From an uncultured Clostridia bacterium (GTDB lineage: Bacteria > Bacillota > Clostridia > Christensenellales > Aristaeellaceae), in the NCBI GenBank assembly GCA_934667105.1, contig CAKULG010000008.1, positions 1 through 64,000 on the forward strand: DNA of 64,000 bases, given 5' to 3'. Numbering within the stretch: position 1 is the stretch's first letter; every line of letters begins with the position of its first letter. The notes beneath the pieces are model-generated. The model saw only the letters and a program-made list of their open reading frames with translations, searched no databases and was not told where the DNA came from. Below are positions 25,898 through 33,950 of this stretch, in pieces. The translations under genes were made by a program, and so were the position numbers.

Positions 25898-25993
25898 GAC
25901 CGAACACCTACCACAGCATTCGGTCAGCGCCCATCCCCGAAATCACTACAAATCAGGGGAGCAAGGATATTCTACCACAATTCCTTGCTCCCC
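25898..25993 (+). other. Twin hairpins with the same loop motif, ardC leader
   Basis: GACCGAA/TTCGGTC (25898-25925) and GGGGAGCAAGGA/TCCTTGCTCCCC (25956-25993) each close a 14-nt loop, and both loops contain CTACCACA. Neither has a T tract. They lie between a small gene and ardC and look like a structured RNA or a protein or RNA binding site. Confidence 0.6.
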
Positions 25994-26015
25994 GCAAGCA
26001 AAGGAGCAAGAGCAA

Positions 26016-26837
26016 ATGGACATCTACAAGGAAATCACCGATCGGATTATTGCGGAAATGGAGCAGGGAATCATCCCATGGGAAAAGCCGTGGGTGAACG
26101 CGGGCCGCTGCGTCAGCCATACCACAGGCAAGTCCTACAGCCTCCTGAATCAGATGCTTCTGGGCAGGTCTGGCGAATACGTCACCTTCAAGCAGTGCCA
26201 GCAGGAGGGCGGGCGCGTTCGCAAGGGCGAAAAGGCCCATATGGTCGTGTTCTGGAAATGTGTGGAGCAAGAGGACGAAGAAACGGGCGAAACCAAGGAA
26301 GTGCCGTTCCTGCGCTATTACAGCGTCTTTCACATCGACCAATGCGAGGGCCTGACCGCCAAATATGAAAATCCCCTGCCTTCATCCGCATCCGCTGATG
26401 AAACCGCCGAAGCCATCATTGCCGCCTATTGTCAGCGTGAGGGCGTTTCCCTGACCCACACGGCGGGAGACAGTGCGTTCTATCGTCCCTCCACCGATGC
26501 CATCACCCTGCCCAAGCGAAGCCAGTTCGCCGCAACCGCCGAATATTACAGCACCGCCTTTCACGAACTGACCCATTCCACAGGCCACAGCAAGCGCCTG
26601 AACCGCCTGAGCGAAACCGCGTTCTTCGGTTCTGAGGCCTACAGCAAGGAAGAACTGATTGCGGAAATCGGGGCCGCGGCGCTGGTCAATCATGTGGGAC
26701 TTGAAACCTCTCACAGTCTGCGCAACAGCGCGGCCTATATTCAGAACTGGCTTGCGGTATTGAAAAATGACAAGCGCTTTATTGTGAGCGCGTCAGGAAA
26801 AGCCGATAAGGCAATTTCGCTCATCTTGGGCTGTTGA
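26016..26837 (+). CDS. ArdC-like antirestriction protein
   Basis: The 273-residue protein has the N-terminal ssDNA-binding ArdC domain (GIIPWEKPW, SLLNQMLL, RKGEKAHMVVFW) and a C-terminal zincin-like metallopeptidase part with HELTH (residues near 188) and STGHSKRLNR. ArdC proteins protect incoming DNA from restriction and occur on plasmids and integrative elements. An AAAGGAGCAAGAGC ribosome binding site precedes it. Confidence 0.85.
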   Translation: MDIYKEITDRIIAEMEQGIIPWEKPWVNAGRCVSHTTGKSYSLLNQMLLGRSGEYVTFKQCQQEGGRVRKGEKAHMVVFWKCVEQEDEETGETKEVPFLRYYSVFHIDQCEGLTAKYENPLPSSASADETAEAIIAAYCQREGVSLTHTAGDSAFYRPSTDAITLPKRSQFAATAEYYSTAFHELTHSTGHSKRLNRLSETAFFGSEAYSKEELIAEIGAAALVNHVGLETSHSLRNSAAYIQNWLAVLKNDKRFIVSASGKADKAISLILGC

Positions 26838-26892
26838 AGGACAACGCCCTGCGAGGCCGCAAGGCTTCGCGGGGCAACAGGAGGAAAACCGG

Positions 26893-27141
26893 ATGGAAGA
26901 AAACCTGCTTTGTGAAATAGACGAAGGACTTGCCGAAATGCGTCTGTTGATCGAGGGCGCAGCAACGCTCTACGCCAGCGACGCGGAAAGTCTGTCCCAT
27001 ATGGCGATGGAAGCCGACCGCCTGAAGGAAGCCAACGCCTTGGAAACCATCGGAACCGCGCTGTATGCCCTGCGCAAGCGCATTCGCGTCGTTCAGGACG
27101 CGCATATGAAAGCCGTCACAGAAAATCTGCGGCGGGCGTAA
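26893..27141 (+). CDS. Small helical protein downstream of ardC
   Basis: The 82-residue protein is almost wholly helical and acidic in the first half (LLCEIDEGLAEMRLLIEG). It lies 55 bp after ardC in the same direction with an ACAGGAGGAAAACC ribosome binding site. No family is recognised. Confidence 0.5.
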   Translation: MEENLLCEIDEGLAEMRLLIEGAATLYASDAESLSHMAMEADRLKEANALETIGTALYALRKRIRVVQDAHMKAVTENLRRA

Positions 27142-27153
27142 AATCAAGCAAAT

Positions 27154-27252
27154 GTTTTCGCTGACAGTTTTTGAGGCTACAAAAGAGGCCGAAAACGCCC
27201 CTCCACCGCCTGAAAACTGTCAGCAAAATTCCAATCAACCTTTTGCTGACAG
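27154..27252. repeat. Candidate res site: three TTTTxGCTGACAG boxes
   Basis: Boxes lie at 27154-27166 (direct), 27218-27229 (inverted, CTGTCAGCAAAA) and 27241-27252 (direct). The last two form a perfect 12-bp hairpin. They stand immediately before a serine recombinase gene, where resolvases usually keep their recombination and operator site. Confidence 0.5.
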
Positions 27253-27265
27253 AAAGGAACTGCCT

Positions 27266-27850
27266 ATGATTTATGGCTATGCCCGCTGCTCCACATGTGA
27301 GGAAAATCAGGACGTTCAGCGGCAAATTCGCGAACTGAAAGCCTCGGGCGCGGAAAAAGTGATTTTTGACTATGAGCATGGAGACGCAAAGGTGAAACAG
27401 AACCTTCATATGCTCCTGAATACAGCGAATGAAGGCGATACCATCCTCACCTTGGAGGTCAGCCGCCTGACGCGCAGCACCCAGCAGCTTTGTGAAATCG
27501 TGGAAACCATCAAGCAAAAGCGGCTTCGGCTGGTGATTGTGGGCTCCATTACAGTGGACTGCCGCAACGGCGAAATCGACCCCATGAGCCAAGCCTTCAT
27601 CCAAATGAGCGCCGTCTTTGCTGAACTGGAGCTGTCCATCATTCGAGCAAGAGTGAAAAGTGGTATGGCAAACGCAAAGGCTAAGGGCCGCCCCATCGGC
27701 CGCAGGCCCACCACCAAGGACGACATACCCGCGATTTTCTACAAACACTATCCTGCGCTGCTGGCTGGAAAGCTGAACGTCAGCGAACTGGCAAGGGTGT
27801 GTGGGCTGTCAAGGCCCACGGTGTATAAGTATATGAAGATGATAGGATGA
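27266..27850 (+). CDS. Serine recombinase (resolvase family)
   Basis: The 194-residue protein has a YARCST motif with the catalytic serine at residue 9, VSRLTRSTQQL and a C-terminal Hin-type helix-turn-helix (VSELARVCGLSRPTVYKYM). The frame is open from 27152, but AAAGGAAC and the conserved start IYGYAR place it at 27266. The family acts on paired sites; the candidate site is directly upstream. A decayed partial copy of this gene lies at 27925-28015. Confidence 0.85.
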   Translation: MIYGYARCSTCEENQDVQRQIRELKASGAEKVIFDYEHGDAKVKQNLHMLLNTANEGDTILTLEVSRLTRSTQQLCEIVETIKQKRLRLVIVGSITVDCRNGEIDPMSQAFIQMSAVFAELELSIIRARVKSGMANAKAKGRPIGRRPTTKDDIPAIFYKHYPALLAGKLNVSELARVCGLSRPTVYKYMKMIG

Positions 27851-27855
27851 AAGAG

Positions 27856-27886
27856 GGGCAGCACACTCATCATGTGCTGCCCTTGC
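27856..27886 (+). terminator. Terminator of the recombinase gene
   Basis: GGGCAGCACA pairs with TGTGCTGCCC around a 7-nt loop; a moderate T-rich tail follows. Confidence 0.65.
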
Positions 27887-27891
27887 TTGCT

Positions 27892-27914
27892 TATAACGCC
27901 TGCATCTCTAGATA
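27892..27914. repeat. Left direct repeat of the cargo cassette
   Basis: TTATAACGCCTGCATCTCTA and a few more bases match 29573-29595 with one change. There they form the end of the DUF2442 gene. The copy here is therefore a detached gene end. Confidence 0.6.
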
Positions 27915-27924
27915 CAATAGACTG

Positions 27925-28015
27925 TCGTAACAAGGAAATCGACCCATGCGACAAGCCTTCATCTCAATGAGTAACACTTTTACTGAACTGTCCATCTTTC
28001 TAGCAAGAGTGAATA
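27925..28015 (+). pseudogene. Decayed fragment of a serine recombinase gene
   Basis: The stretch aligns with about 27560-27655 of the intact recombinase gene: GAAATCGACCCATG, AAGCCTTCATCTCAATGAG, CTGAACTGTCCATC and GCAAGAGTGAA are shared. Frame is broken by deletions and stop codons. Confidence 0.6.
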
Positions 28016-28052
28016 AAAAATGCGCTGCCTTCATGCTGAAAGCAACGCATTT
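28013..28052 (-). terminator. Terminator of the two-gene cassette
   Basis: On the minus strand, AATGCGTTGC pairs with GCAGCGCATT and TTTTATT follows. Confidence 0.65.
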
Positions 28053-28583
28053 TCATTTATCAAAGGCAATTCTGTTGACGACAAATTTTCCGATAAAGCA
28101 CATTTGAATGATATTCGCAACAAATAGCGACGTTGATGAAAAATTTAGCAAAAGTTTGGCCCATAACCATGCAGTGGAAAGTTCTTGCTTTTGCACAGGC
28201 TTATTTAAAAAAAGGTCAGCAAGTTGCTCTACCATACAATTCCTTGACTGCACTTCAAACTGTACAATCCGATCCACAACCATGCTGTTTACACACACTG
28301 AAATAATAGTCGCAACATTAAGAACCAAGGCAACTTTAAAATAGCTATTCAAGACAAAGCGTTGTGTTCTATGCTGAAGAATGCTGTCAGGCTCTTTAAG
28401 CCGTTCTCTCAAATCTGTGCTGGCTTGTATTCCAGCATAAGCAGCGAGATAAAGAGCAGATGAAATGGAAACCACACTGATGACATCAGAGGCAATGGCA
28501 GTGATACGAAGTTCAAATAGACAACATACCACCCCAGCGAGAACGCTAAATAAGAACAGTACGATTCTATGCTTTTTGTACAT
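28053..28583 (-). CDS. Four-helix membrane protein of the cassette
   Basis: The 176-residue protein has about four hydrophobic segments: residues 7-25, 33-52, 84-101 and 143-168. A charged loop between the second and third carries DLRERLKEPDSILQHR. It follows the 264-residue soluble gene by 3 bp and is surely co-transcribed. A small membrane partner of a soluble protein is common in phage-defence modules such as Kiwa, but no family is recognised here. AT-rich codon use sets the pair apart from its neighbours. Confidence 0.6.
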   Translation of the reverse strand: MYKKHRIVLFLFSVLAGVVCCLFELRITAIASDVISVVSISSALYLAAYAGIQASTDLRERLKEPDSILQHRTQRFVLNSYFKVALVLNVATIISVCVNSMVVDRIVQFEVQSRNCMVEQLADLFLNKPVQKQELSTAWLWAKLLLNFSSTSLFVANIIQMCFIGKFVVNRIAFDK

Positions 28584-28586
28584 AGG

Positions 28587-29381
28587 TCATCGCTCCCTCA
28601 ATTTTGCAAGTAAAAGTACAAAGACTTGTTCAGGATCATACCTGCTATCTTCATCCTCTTCGATTGGCACTGGAATGCTTTTGACCACTTTCTCTAAGCT
28701 AAAAAGCTGTTCAAACCCTTCATCATCAACCCCCAGAATTTCAAGCGAATCAATCTCCTTGGTTTTTCCACTGTTAAACAGGCTTGTCAGTTTATCAATC
28801 ACTGCTGCTGCATGAATTCCAGAATCATATTCCAAAGTAGAAATTAATTTATCGGGCATTTCCAGTCCCAGAGGATTGTAACCTTGAGCAAACAACCCAT
28901 CTGGTTTCATATTTACCAGATTTCTGGTTTGTGTATACTTCACCCTTTTGATGGCCTGAACAACTTTTGCAAATTCTTCAACAGATGTAAGACGTTCTCT
29001 GACATATACCTTCTGTTTTGGGTCAATGGACTCTGCAAAAAGCAGTTTTATGGCTGCCTTTCTCTGAGTGTTAGACAGATATAATTCTTTGGCCTCAGCA
29101 TCATAGCAAGCAAAGAATTGATCTGCGTACTCCAACTCATGCTTTTTTCTTGGATTTTTCTTTTGGGTTTCTGATTCTGTGTCAAATACAGTTTCAGAAT
29201 ATTTCCCATCATCAACATCCACGGCAAGTAGAAGAAATCGCCCTTCTTCAAAGCAAATGTTGTATTGATAGCTGAAATCTTTTGATTTGAGCCTTTGTAC
29301 ACCTTGACCTGCAATTCTTTGCAATAAATCAATTTCGGGGTAGTTCTCATCAACTATCAAAGCGTAGCTTTTGAAGAGCAT
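28587..29381 (-). CDS. Soluble protein of unknown family, cassette partner
   Basis: The 264-residue protein has no signal or membrane segment. It starts with a beta-rich part (LLAVDVDDGKYSETVFD). A helical middle follows (ERLTSVEEFAKVVQAIKRVK), then a region with TLEYDSGIHAAAVIDKLTSL, and an acidic stretch EEDEDSRY near the end. No catalytic motif is evident. It is first in a two-gene unit with a membrane protein. KwaB-like (DUF4868) identity is only a guess from architecture. Confidence 0.55.
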   Translation of the reverse strand: MLFKSYALIVDENYPEIDLLQRIAGQGVQRLKSKDFSYQYNICFEEGRFLLLAVDVDDGKYSETVFDTESETQKKNPRKKHELEYADQFFACYDAEAKELYLSNTQRKAAIKLLFAESIDPKQKVYVRERLTSVEEFAKVVQAIKRVKYTQTRNLVNMKPDGLFAQGYNPLGLEMPDKLISTLEYDSGIHAAAVIDKLTSLFNSGKTKEIDSLEILGVDDEGFEQLFSLEKVVKSIPVPIEEDEDSRYDPEQVFVLLLAKLRER

Positions 29382-29571
29382 TTCTTCACCTCATTTCAAA
29401 TTTTGAACTTTACTTCTTAGAGTAACCTCAGTGAATTCTTATAATTGATTTACCTATTGTTATAGCAGAATTCGGCGGTAAATTTCTTTGCCAGGGAATT
29501 GAACGCCTTTTGTGGTGAATACCGTCAAGTTCTTTGATCTAGAACACAAGCACTATTATTATCCCATTCGT

Positions 29572-29871
29572 TTATAACGCCTGCATCTCTGGATATTCGT
29601 AGCTGTTTTCATACATGGTTTCGGGTGCAATGTCAATTTCGCCATTGTTCCAAGTCACCACGCCATATTCCACCTTCGCGTTTTTGAAAACCTTCTCGTC
29701 TCTCAATGGCTGAAAAGCGGGAAACGCGAGCAACTGCGTTGCGTCATACAGGCGCTTTTCACCAGAACCAAAGGTGACGATCATCATCATATCGTCCAGC
29801 GGCTTGACCGCCTTCACGGAGGCCTCCTGCATTTTCGCGTTGGCATAGGCAATTCCGTTTGCAATATACAT
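29572..29871 (-). CDS. DUF2442 domain protein
   Basis: The 99-residue protein has the DUF2442 pattern: VKAVKPLDDMMMIVTFGSGE, RLYDATQLL, FPAFQPL and VTWNNGEIDIAPETMYE. It follows the DUF4160 gene by 11 bp with AAGGAGG at the junction. DUF4160 and DUF2442 genes are often paired and have been suspected to form toxin-antitoxin-like modules, without proof known to me. Confidence 0.85.
   Translation of the reverse strand: MYIANGIAYANAKMQEASVKAVKPLDDMMMIVTFGSGEKRLYDATQLLAFPAFQPLRDEKVFKNAKVEYGVVTWNNGEIDIAPETMYENSYEYPEMQAL
29573..29595. repeat. Right direct repeat of the cargo cassette
   Basis: This is the end of the DUF2442 gene, repeated at 27892-27914. The 1.7 kb between the repeats carry the two-gene cassette. 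The gap 29382-29571 holds no gene. Confidence 0.6.
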
Positions 29872-29882
29872 AGGCAACCTCC

Positions 29883-30149
29883 TTAGCTCAGGGGTTTGAT
29901 TTTCTCAAAGCTCTCGCCGCGAACGGCCTTGTTCCACGCGGCATAGGCTTCTTCCTCATGCAGGGCCAGCCAGCCCACGACCATCTTTAACTGCTTCACA
30001 GGCAGGGAACCTGCCAGCAGTTCGCCGTCTATGCCCACGGAAGCCTGATACTCTCCATAATACACATGAACATGCGGCTTGTTGTGCTGTACAGTATCGT
30101 TAAAAAGCATCTTGATAATGATGCCCGCAAAGCGGCTCAATTCTGGCAT
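29883..30149 (-). CDS. DUF4160 domain protein
   Basis: The 88-residue protein shows the DUF4160 core: PELSRFAGIIIKMLF, HNKPHVHVYYGEYQASVGID and LPVKQLKMVVGWLALHEEE. GGGGAGG lies 8 bp before the ATG at 30149, so the ATG at 30155 is too close to it. It forms a two-gene unit with the DUF2442 gene. Confidence 0.85.
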   Translation of the reverse strand: MPELSRFAGIIIKMLFNDTVQHNKPHVHVYYGEYQASVGIDGELLAGSLPVKQLKMVVGWLALHEEEAYAAWNKAVRGESFEKIKPLS

Positions 30150-30283
30150 TTCCATCGCCTCCCCACGCTTATAGTATAGCAGTTTCGGCAGGGCATATCA
30201 AGCACAGAAAAGATTTTTCACTGGTGACAAAAGCCAAATGCATATTGAACAATGGCTAAGCCCTTGCAGCAGTGTTTTCAAAT

Positions 30284-30313
30284 AAAAAACCCGCCCACTC
30301 AAAGGAAGGCGGG
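30284..30313 (-). terminator. Terminator of the zinc-ribbon gene
   Basis: On the minus strand, CCCGCC pairs with GGCGGG and TTTTTT follows. Confidence 0.75.
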
Positions 30314-30323
30314 AGATGGAAGG

Positions 30324-31754
30324 TTAGGATTTCAAATCAGGCCCAGCAATACAAATCCATTCAGGATAATTCAATGCATACTCTGCCTTTTGCTTTTGAA
30401 GCTGTTCTAAAGACTGCTGGGCTTCGGAAAGTTGCTTCTCTAACAGTGCTTTCTTTTGCTCTCTTTTCGCAGCGGTCTGCTCCTTTACTTTTTCAATAAC
30501 TGCATTTTGAACAGCAATTTTTTTGGAAATTTCCTGCTGCTTTGCCTCAAGGGTCTGAATTTCCTCAGCGGCTCTTTTCTTACAAAAGAACCTTCTACGA
30601 AGCTTTGCAATCTGAGAATCCAACGCAGATGCCTCATTTTTCAGATCGAGAATCACATCTTCGGCAGCTTTTTGCTCTGGGGCTGAAACTTCTTGGCTTA
30701 AACCATTTATCCTCTTTTCAAGTTCTTCAACATTGTGTTTCGCTTCAGAGATTTCCTTTGCGAGCATGGGCTTATCTTCTTCCAATTGTTCTTCCAAAGA
30801 TTTTGGATTTTCAGCATAGAGTGAATCATTAATCAATTTAAAAGGAAAGTCCATAATCTTTTTGTCTTCTCGAAAAGTAAAAGACATATCCTTCAGGCAA
30901 AAGCAATACCCAAAGAACTTATGCATTGTATTCTTCCAAACACGTTGTTGTCCATAAGCGTTTAGCGTACTGGTCTTGACCACGGAAATAACATCTCGGA
31001 AGTAAACATATTGTTTCTGATATTCATCTCCGAAAATTGTCATAAATAGTTGCTGATAGATTGGGTTGCTCATAACACATGAGTAAAAATCTTCGCCACT
31101 CATTTTTCCACCGTTTTCTAATAAAATGTACAGCACTGCGGCGGTGCAAAGATCATTACGTCCCAATCCACTGTCATCTCTTGATTGATTCATAATCAAT
31201 GAGGGATACGCAGAAACGCCAAAAGTAATGGTTTTCAAACTGCGTAATCCTTCAGCAATCATATTTGCGTCTCTCACAGGATGAAGTTCAGAACCCCTGT
31301 AGCAAGAACAGCAGGATGAAAGCTCATTAAGTGCATCTCGTGAAGCTTTTGCAGCATGTCGAAACTCATTTTCTGAAATATTCAACGGATTGGCATAATC
31401 TGTTGAATATGTAGATGCTTTTTCAACTTCACGAGCGTCTCTCATTTCTTTTTCTTTACGCAAATAAGCATAGTTTTCATAGAGCGTAGGATAGATTCTT
31501 GGGACCAAGAGATCAGGATTAGTCATGACCAAATCAATTTTATCCTTCGTAATGTCATCCATCGGATTTGGAAGGATTTTTCCACAGTCAGGGCAAGAGT
31601 AAACATATCTCTTTTTTCCGTTGATTCCAGCTACTGCGCCAATGGTTCCAAAGACAGCAGTACCTACTAACGCTTTTCCATAACTGAATCCGTCGTTTTT
31701 CTCGACTTTCGCAACATTCGGGCTGCCGCAAGCCGCACACCTATACAAAGACAT
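30324..31754 (-). CDS. Zinc-ribbon protein with glycine-rich hairpin and long coiled coil
   Basis: The 476-residue protein opens with a zinc ribbon (C6-x2-C and a later CPDC). Between the cysteine pairs is a glycine-rich hydrophobic stretch, ALVGTAVFGTIGAVAGI, that could insert in a membrane. The last 150 residues are coiled coil. The middle is unrecognised. GGAGG sets the start at 31754, and its promoter is at 31922. Association with other element-2 cargo suggests a role in stability or defence, which is inference. Confidence 0.6.
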   Translation of the reverse strand: MSLYRCAACGSPNVAKVEKNDGFSYGKALVGTAVFGTIGAVAGINGKKRYVYSCPDCGKILPNPMDDITKDKIDLVMTNPDLLVPRIYPTLYENYAYLRKEKEMRDAREVEKASTYSTDYANPLNISENEFRHAAKASRDALNELSSCCSCYRGSELHPVRDANMIAEGLRSLKTITFGVSAYPSLIMNQSRDDSGLGRNDLCTAAVLYILLENGGKMSGEDFYSCVMSNPIYQQLFMTIFGDEYQKQYVYFRDVISVVKTSTLNAYGQQRVWKNTMHKFFGYCFCLKDMSFTFREDKKIMDFPFKLINDSLYAENPKSLEEQLEEDKPMLAKEISEAKHNVEELEKRINGLSQEVSAPEQKAAEDVILDLKNEASALDSQIAKLRRRFFCKKRAAEEIQTLEAKQQEISKKIAVQNAVIEKVKEQTAAKREQKKALLEKQLSEAQQSLEQLQKQKAEYALNYPEWICIAGPDLKS

Positions 31755-31921
31755 ACTACTTCCTCCATTTCTTATATCCAGCCTTCCGCTGAAATAACCA
31801 TCGAGTAGCTTACTGATGAGAAGTGATAGCACGGTCTACTTCGTCATTCAAAACCGCAAGTACCATGCGCGTTTCCACCTCGCTCCTGCTCAAAAATCCT
31901 GTGATAAATGTCGCTGCCGAA

Positions 31922-31950
31922 ATTATAGCATATATTCATAGCTGTTTCAA
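31922..31950 (-). promoter_or_regulatory. Promoter of the zinc-ribbon gene
   Basis: On the minus strand: TTGAAA, 17 bp, TATAAT. About 170 bp of leader follow, with room for an 18-codon open frame (MVLAVLNDEVDRAITSHQ) after GAGGTGG; that peptide is uncertain. Confidence 0.6.
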
Positions 31951-32021
31951 GATTTATAACAAGGAATTTCTGCCTAATCATCGTCTCAAAACCGCTATGA
32001 TGATACCAAGAGGTGATGAAG

Positions 32022-32336
32022 ATGGATGAGCAGTTTGTGAGAGATAGGATTACCCAGCTTCGCCTTCACAAGGGCGTTTCAGAATACAAGATGAGTTATG
32101 ACCTCGGACACAGCCGCGGCTACGTCCATAATATATCCTCGGGCAAGGCCATGCCACCGATGAAGGAGTTCTTCGCAATCTGCGAATATTTTGAACTCAC
32201 CCCTCAGCAGTTTTTCGATGAAGGCACGCAGAACCCTGAGCTGATTCAAAAGGCCATCAACGGGATGAAGCAGCTCGACGAAAAGGACATGCTGATGCTG
32301 TTGGGCTTCATCAACCGAATGCTTGAAAAGAAGTAA
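32022..32336 (+). CDS. HTH regulator, copy A
   Basis: The 104-residue protein is a Cro/C1-type HTH (RITQLRLHKGVSEYKMSYDL) with a helical C-terminal part (MKQLDEKDMLMLLGFINRML). It differs at only five positions from the protein at 37771, and upstream and downstream DNA is shared too. Starts at GTG 32013 or ATG 32016 are possible, but AGAGG spacing favours 32022. Confidence 0.75.
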   Translation: MDEQFVRDRITQLRLHKGVSEYKMSYDLGHSRGYVHNISSGKAMPPMKEFFAICEYFELTPQQFFDEGTQNPELIQKAINGMKQLDEKDMLMLLGFINRMLEKK

Positions 32337-32447
32337 GGAGCAGGCCGCTTTGGCTTGCTTTTTCTTTATAAGTTGTAAGCAGTTGTTCTAACGATGTAGC
32401 AACACGCACCATAGTTCTTCCTTCACGCACAAAAGTTCATAAATAAA

Positions 32448-32477
32448 GAAGGAACGCTGCTCATGGCGTTCCTTCTT
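32448..32477. terminator. Bidirectional terminator
   Basis: GAAGGAACGC pairs with GCGTTCCTTC between convergent genes. Confidence 0.6.
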
Positions 32478-32496
32478 ATCAGTTGGTGCTTATTCA

Positions 32497-32811
32497 TTAG
32501 ACCCACTGAAACTCTTTTCCAGCGAGAGCCTCGGCAAAATAGCTAAACTCATCTCCATTCATCTGCTCTTGGAAATAGGCCTCGCGATCTTCCAGCCCTT
32601 CCTTGCGCTCACCGCAAGCGTAGTAGATAGCATCTAGCAATTCGTCCTTCGATTCGCATTTTTCAGCCATCTTCTCCAAGGCAATCGGCTTGCACAGAGC
32701 GCCGCTTTCTTCATCGCCGAAGCCAACACACCCGAAAGTGCCGTCCAGAATGTTCTTCACCTGAGCAATCATTTCCTCGTTGCGAGGGCCTACCTTCAGA
32801 ATAACCTTCAT
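32497..32811 (-). CDS. Small element protein, function unknown
   Basis: The 104-residue protein begins MKVILKVGPRNEEMIAQVKN and is acidic. The frame is open upstream to 32892, but GGAGGA sits 4-6 bp before the ATG at 32811. It lies downstream of the three-paralog array on the same strand. No family is recognised. Confidence 0.5.
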   Translation of the reverse strand: MKVILKVGPRNEEMIAQVKNILDGTFGCVGFGDEESGALCKPIALEKMAEKCESKDELLDAIYYACGERKEGLEDREAYFQEQMNGDEFSYFAEALAGKEFQWV

Positions 32812-32947
32812 AAATTCCTCCATTTCTGCGGTCTTGCCGCATACAGTTATCGTGTGGTTTTTTGCAAGTCGGTCGTAAGGGTGCTTCAGCAACAGGGAGG
32901 ACAGCTCTCGCCAGTGTCAGCATCACCGCCTTTCATGGAGATTTATA

Positions 32948-33421
32948 TCATGCAGCAGCTTTATCCTGTGCCATGGCCTCACCGCTCTGCTCCTGAGCCT
33001 CCACCTCGGCCTCCATCTCCTGCTTGGTTTTCACAATCACAAATCCATCGCCGTCAAACTCGGGCTGAGCGGAATAGTTGGCGTAATGTTCCAAGAACCA
33101 CATTTTCACATAGGCGTAGGGGCTGGACTGAATCTTGGACAGGACCTTGACCTTCTCAAACTCAGCCAGACGCGCTTCTTTGCCACGGCACTGGGCAATG
33201 AATTTCTCCATTTCAGCAAACTTTACGTTCATGGGACGATTGGAAGGGGCCTTCTTTTCAGCCTTGACAATAGTCAAACTGGGATTGTCGCGGCGAAACT
33301 GCTTCATGATGTTGTATTCGTGCGTGTTCAGCTGGGAGGCCTTCTTGGCAAAAGCGTTGGTGATGGTCAGGGTGTTGTCGATGGGATCATAGGAATAGCC
33401 AGTAATCTTGTTCGCAGTCAT
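32948..33421 (-). CDS. Paralog 3 of the PYAYV family
   Basis: The 157-residue protein shares with the next two genes a beta start (DNTLTITNAFAKKASQLNTH), a middle MEKFIAQC segment and the signature SSPYAYVKMWFLEHY. A Glu/Ala-rich tail is added here. The family is unknown to me; the tandem arrangement suggests duplication and divergence within the element. Confidence 0.6.
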   Translation of the reverse strand: MTANKITGYSYDPIDNTLTITNAFAKKASQLNTHEYNIMKQFRRDNPSLTIVKAEKKAPSNRPMNVKFAEMEKFIAQCRGKEARLAEFEKVKVLSKIQSSPYAYVKMWFLEHYANYSAQPEFDGDGFVIVKTKQEMEAEVEAQEQSGEAMAQDKAAA

Positions 33422-33465
33422 GGTGAATTACCTCAACTTTCTTTATTTATGTATGAATGGGAGCT

Positions 33466-33864
33466 TCAGGCGGTTTCTTCGTCGTAGTTCACAGGGGTGT
33501 TGACGATCTTCAGGTTTTCATTGCGTTCGGGCTGCTTGCCGTAGCAGGGGAAGGTCTTTTTGAACCACTTTTGCACATAGGCATAGGGCATGTTCTGGGC
33601 AGTGGATTCATTCTTCACGGCTGCAAACTCGGCCTTATACTTATCCGCTTCCTCCAGCAGCGAAATAAACTTCTCCATCTTGCTGTAAGTCAGCTGAGCG
33701 TTCTTCCGCTTGGCGGGAGCCTTGGTGATGATGGTCATATTCATCTGACGCAGCTGCAACATAATATTGAAGGCCTCGCTGCCCATCATACTGGCCTGTT
33801 CAAGAAACTTCTTGGTCACTGTGATGGTATTGGTAGTGAAGTCGATGCTGTAGGGCTTATTCAT
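33466..33864 (-). CDS. Paralog 2 of the PYAYV family
   Basis: The 132-residue protein has TNTITVTKKFLEQASMMGSE at the start, MEKFISLLEEADKYK in the middle and MPYAYVQKWFKKTF near the end. Its promoter and GTCCG operator lie at 33918-33950. Confidence 0.6.
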   Translation of the reverse strand: MNKPYSIDFTTNTITVTKKFLEQASMMGSEAFNIMLQLRQMNMTIITKAPAKRKNAQLTYSKMEKFISLLEEADKYKAEFAAVKNESTAQNMPYAYVQKWFKKTFPCYGKQPERNENLKIVNTPVNYDEETA

Positions 33865-33917
33865 GGTGGTTTCCTCGCTTTCTTTTTCAAGGCTGTCTCT
33901 CTCAACCTTGTGATTGT

Positions 33918-33950
33918 AGTATACTTGAACTGTTGTCCGTTAAATCGGAC
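33918..33950 (-). promoter_or_regulatory. Promoter and operator of paralog 2
   Basis: On the minus strand: GATTTA, 17 bp, TATACT. The -35 lies in a palindrome GTCCG-N6-CGGAC (33935-33950). The same arrangement precedes paralog 1. Confidence 0.55.

Noticed and set aside
32882..32932. Cysteine-ending leader peptide MKGGDADTGESCPPCC on the minus strand
   Set aside because: It has no ribosome binding site before its ATG and overlaps other possible frames.
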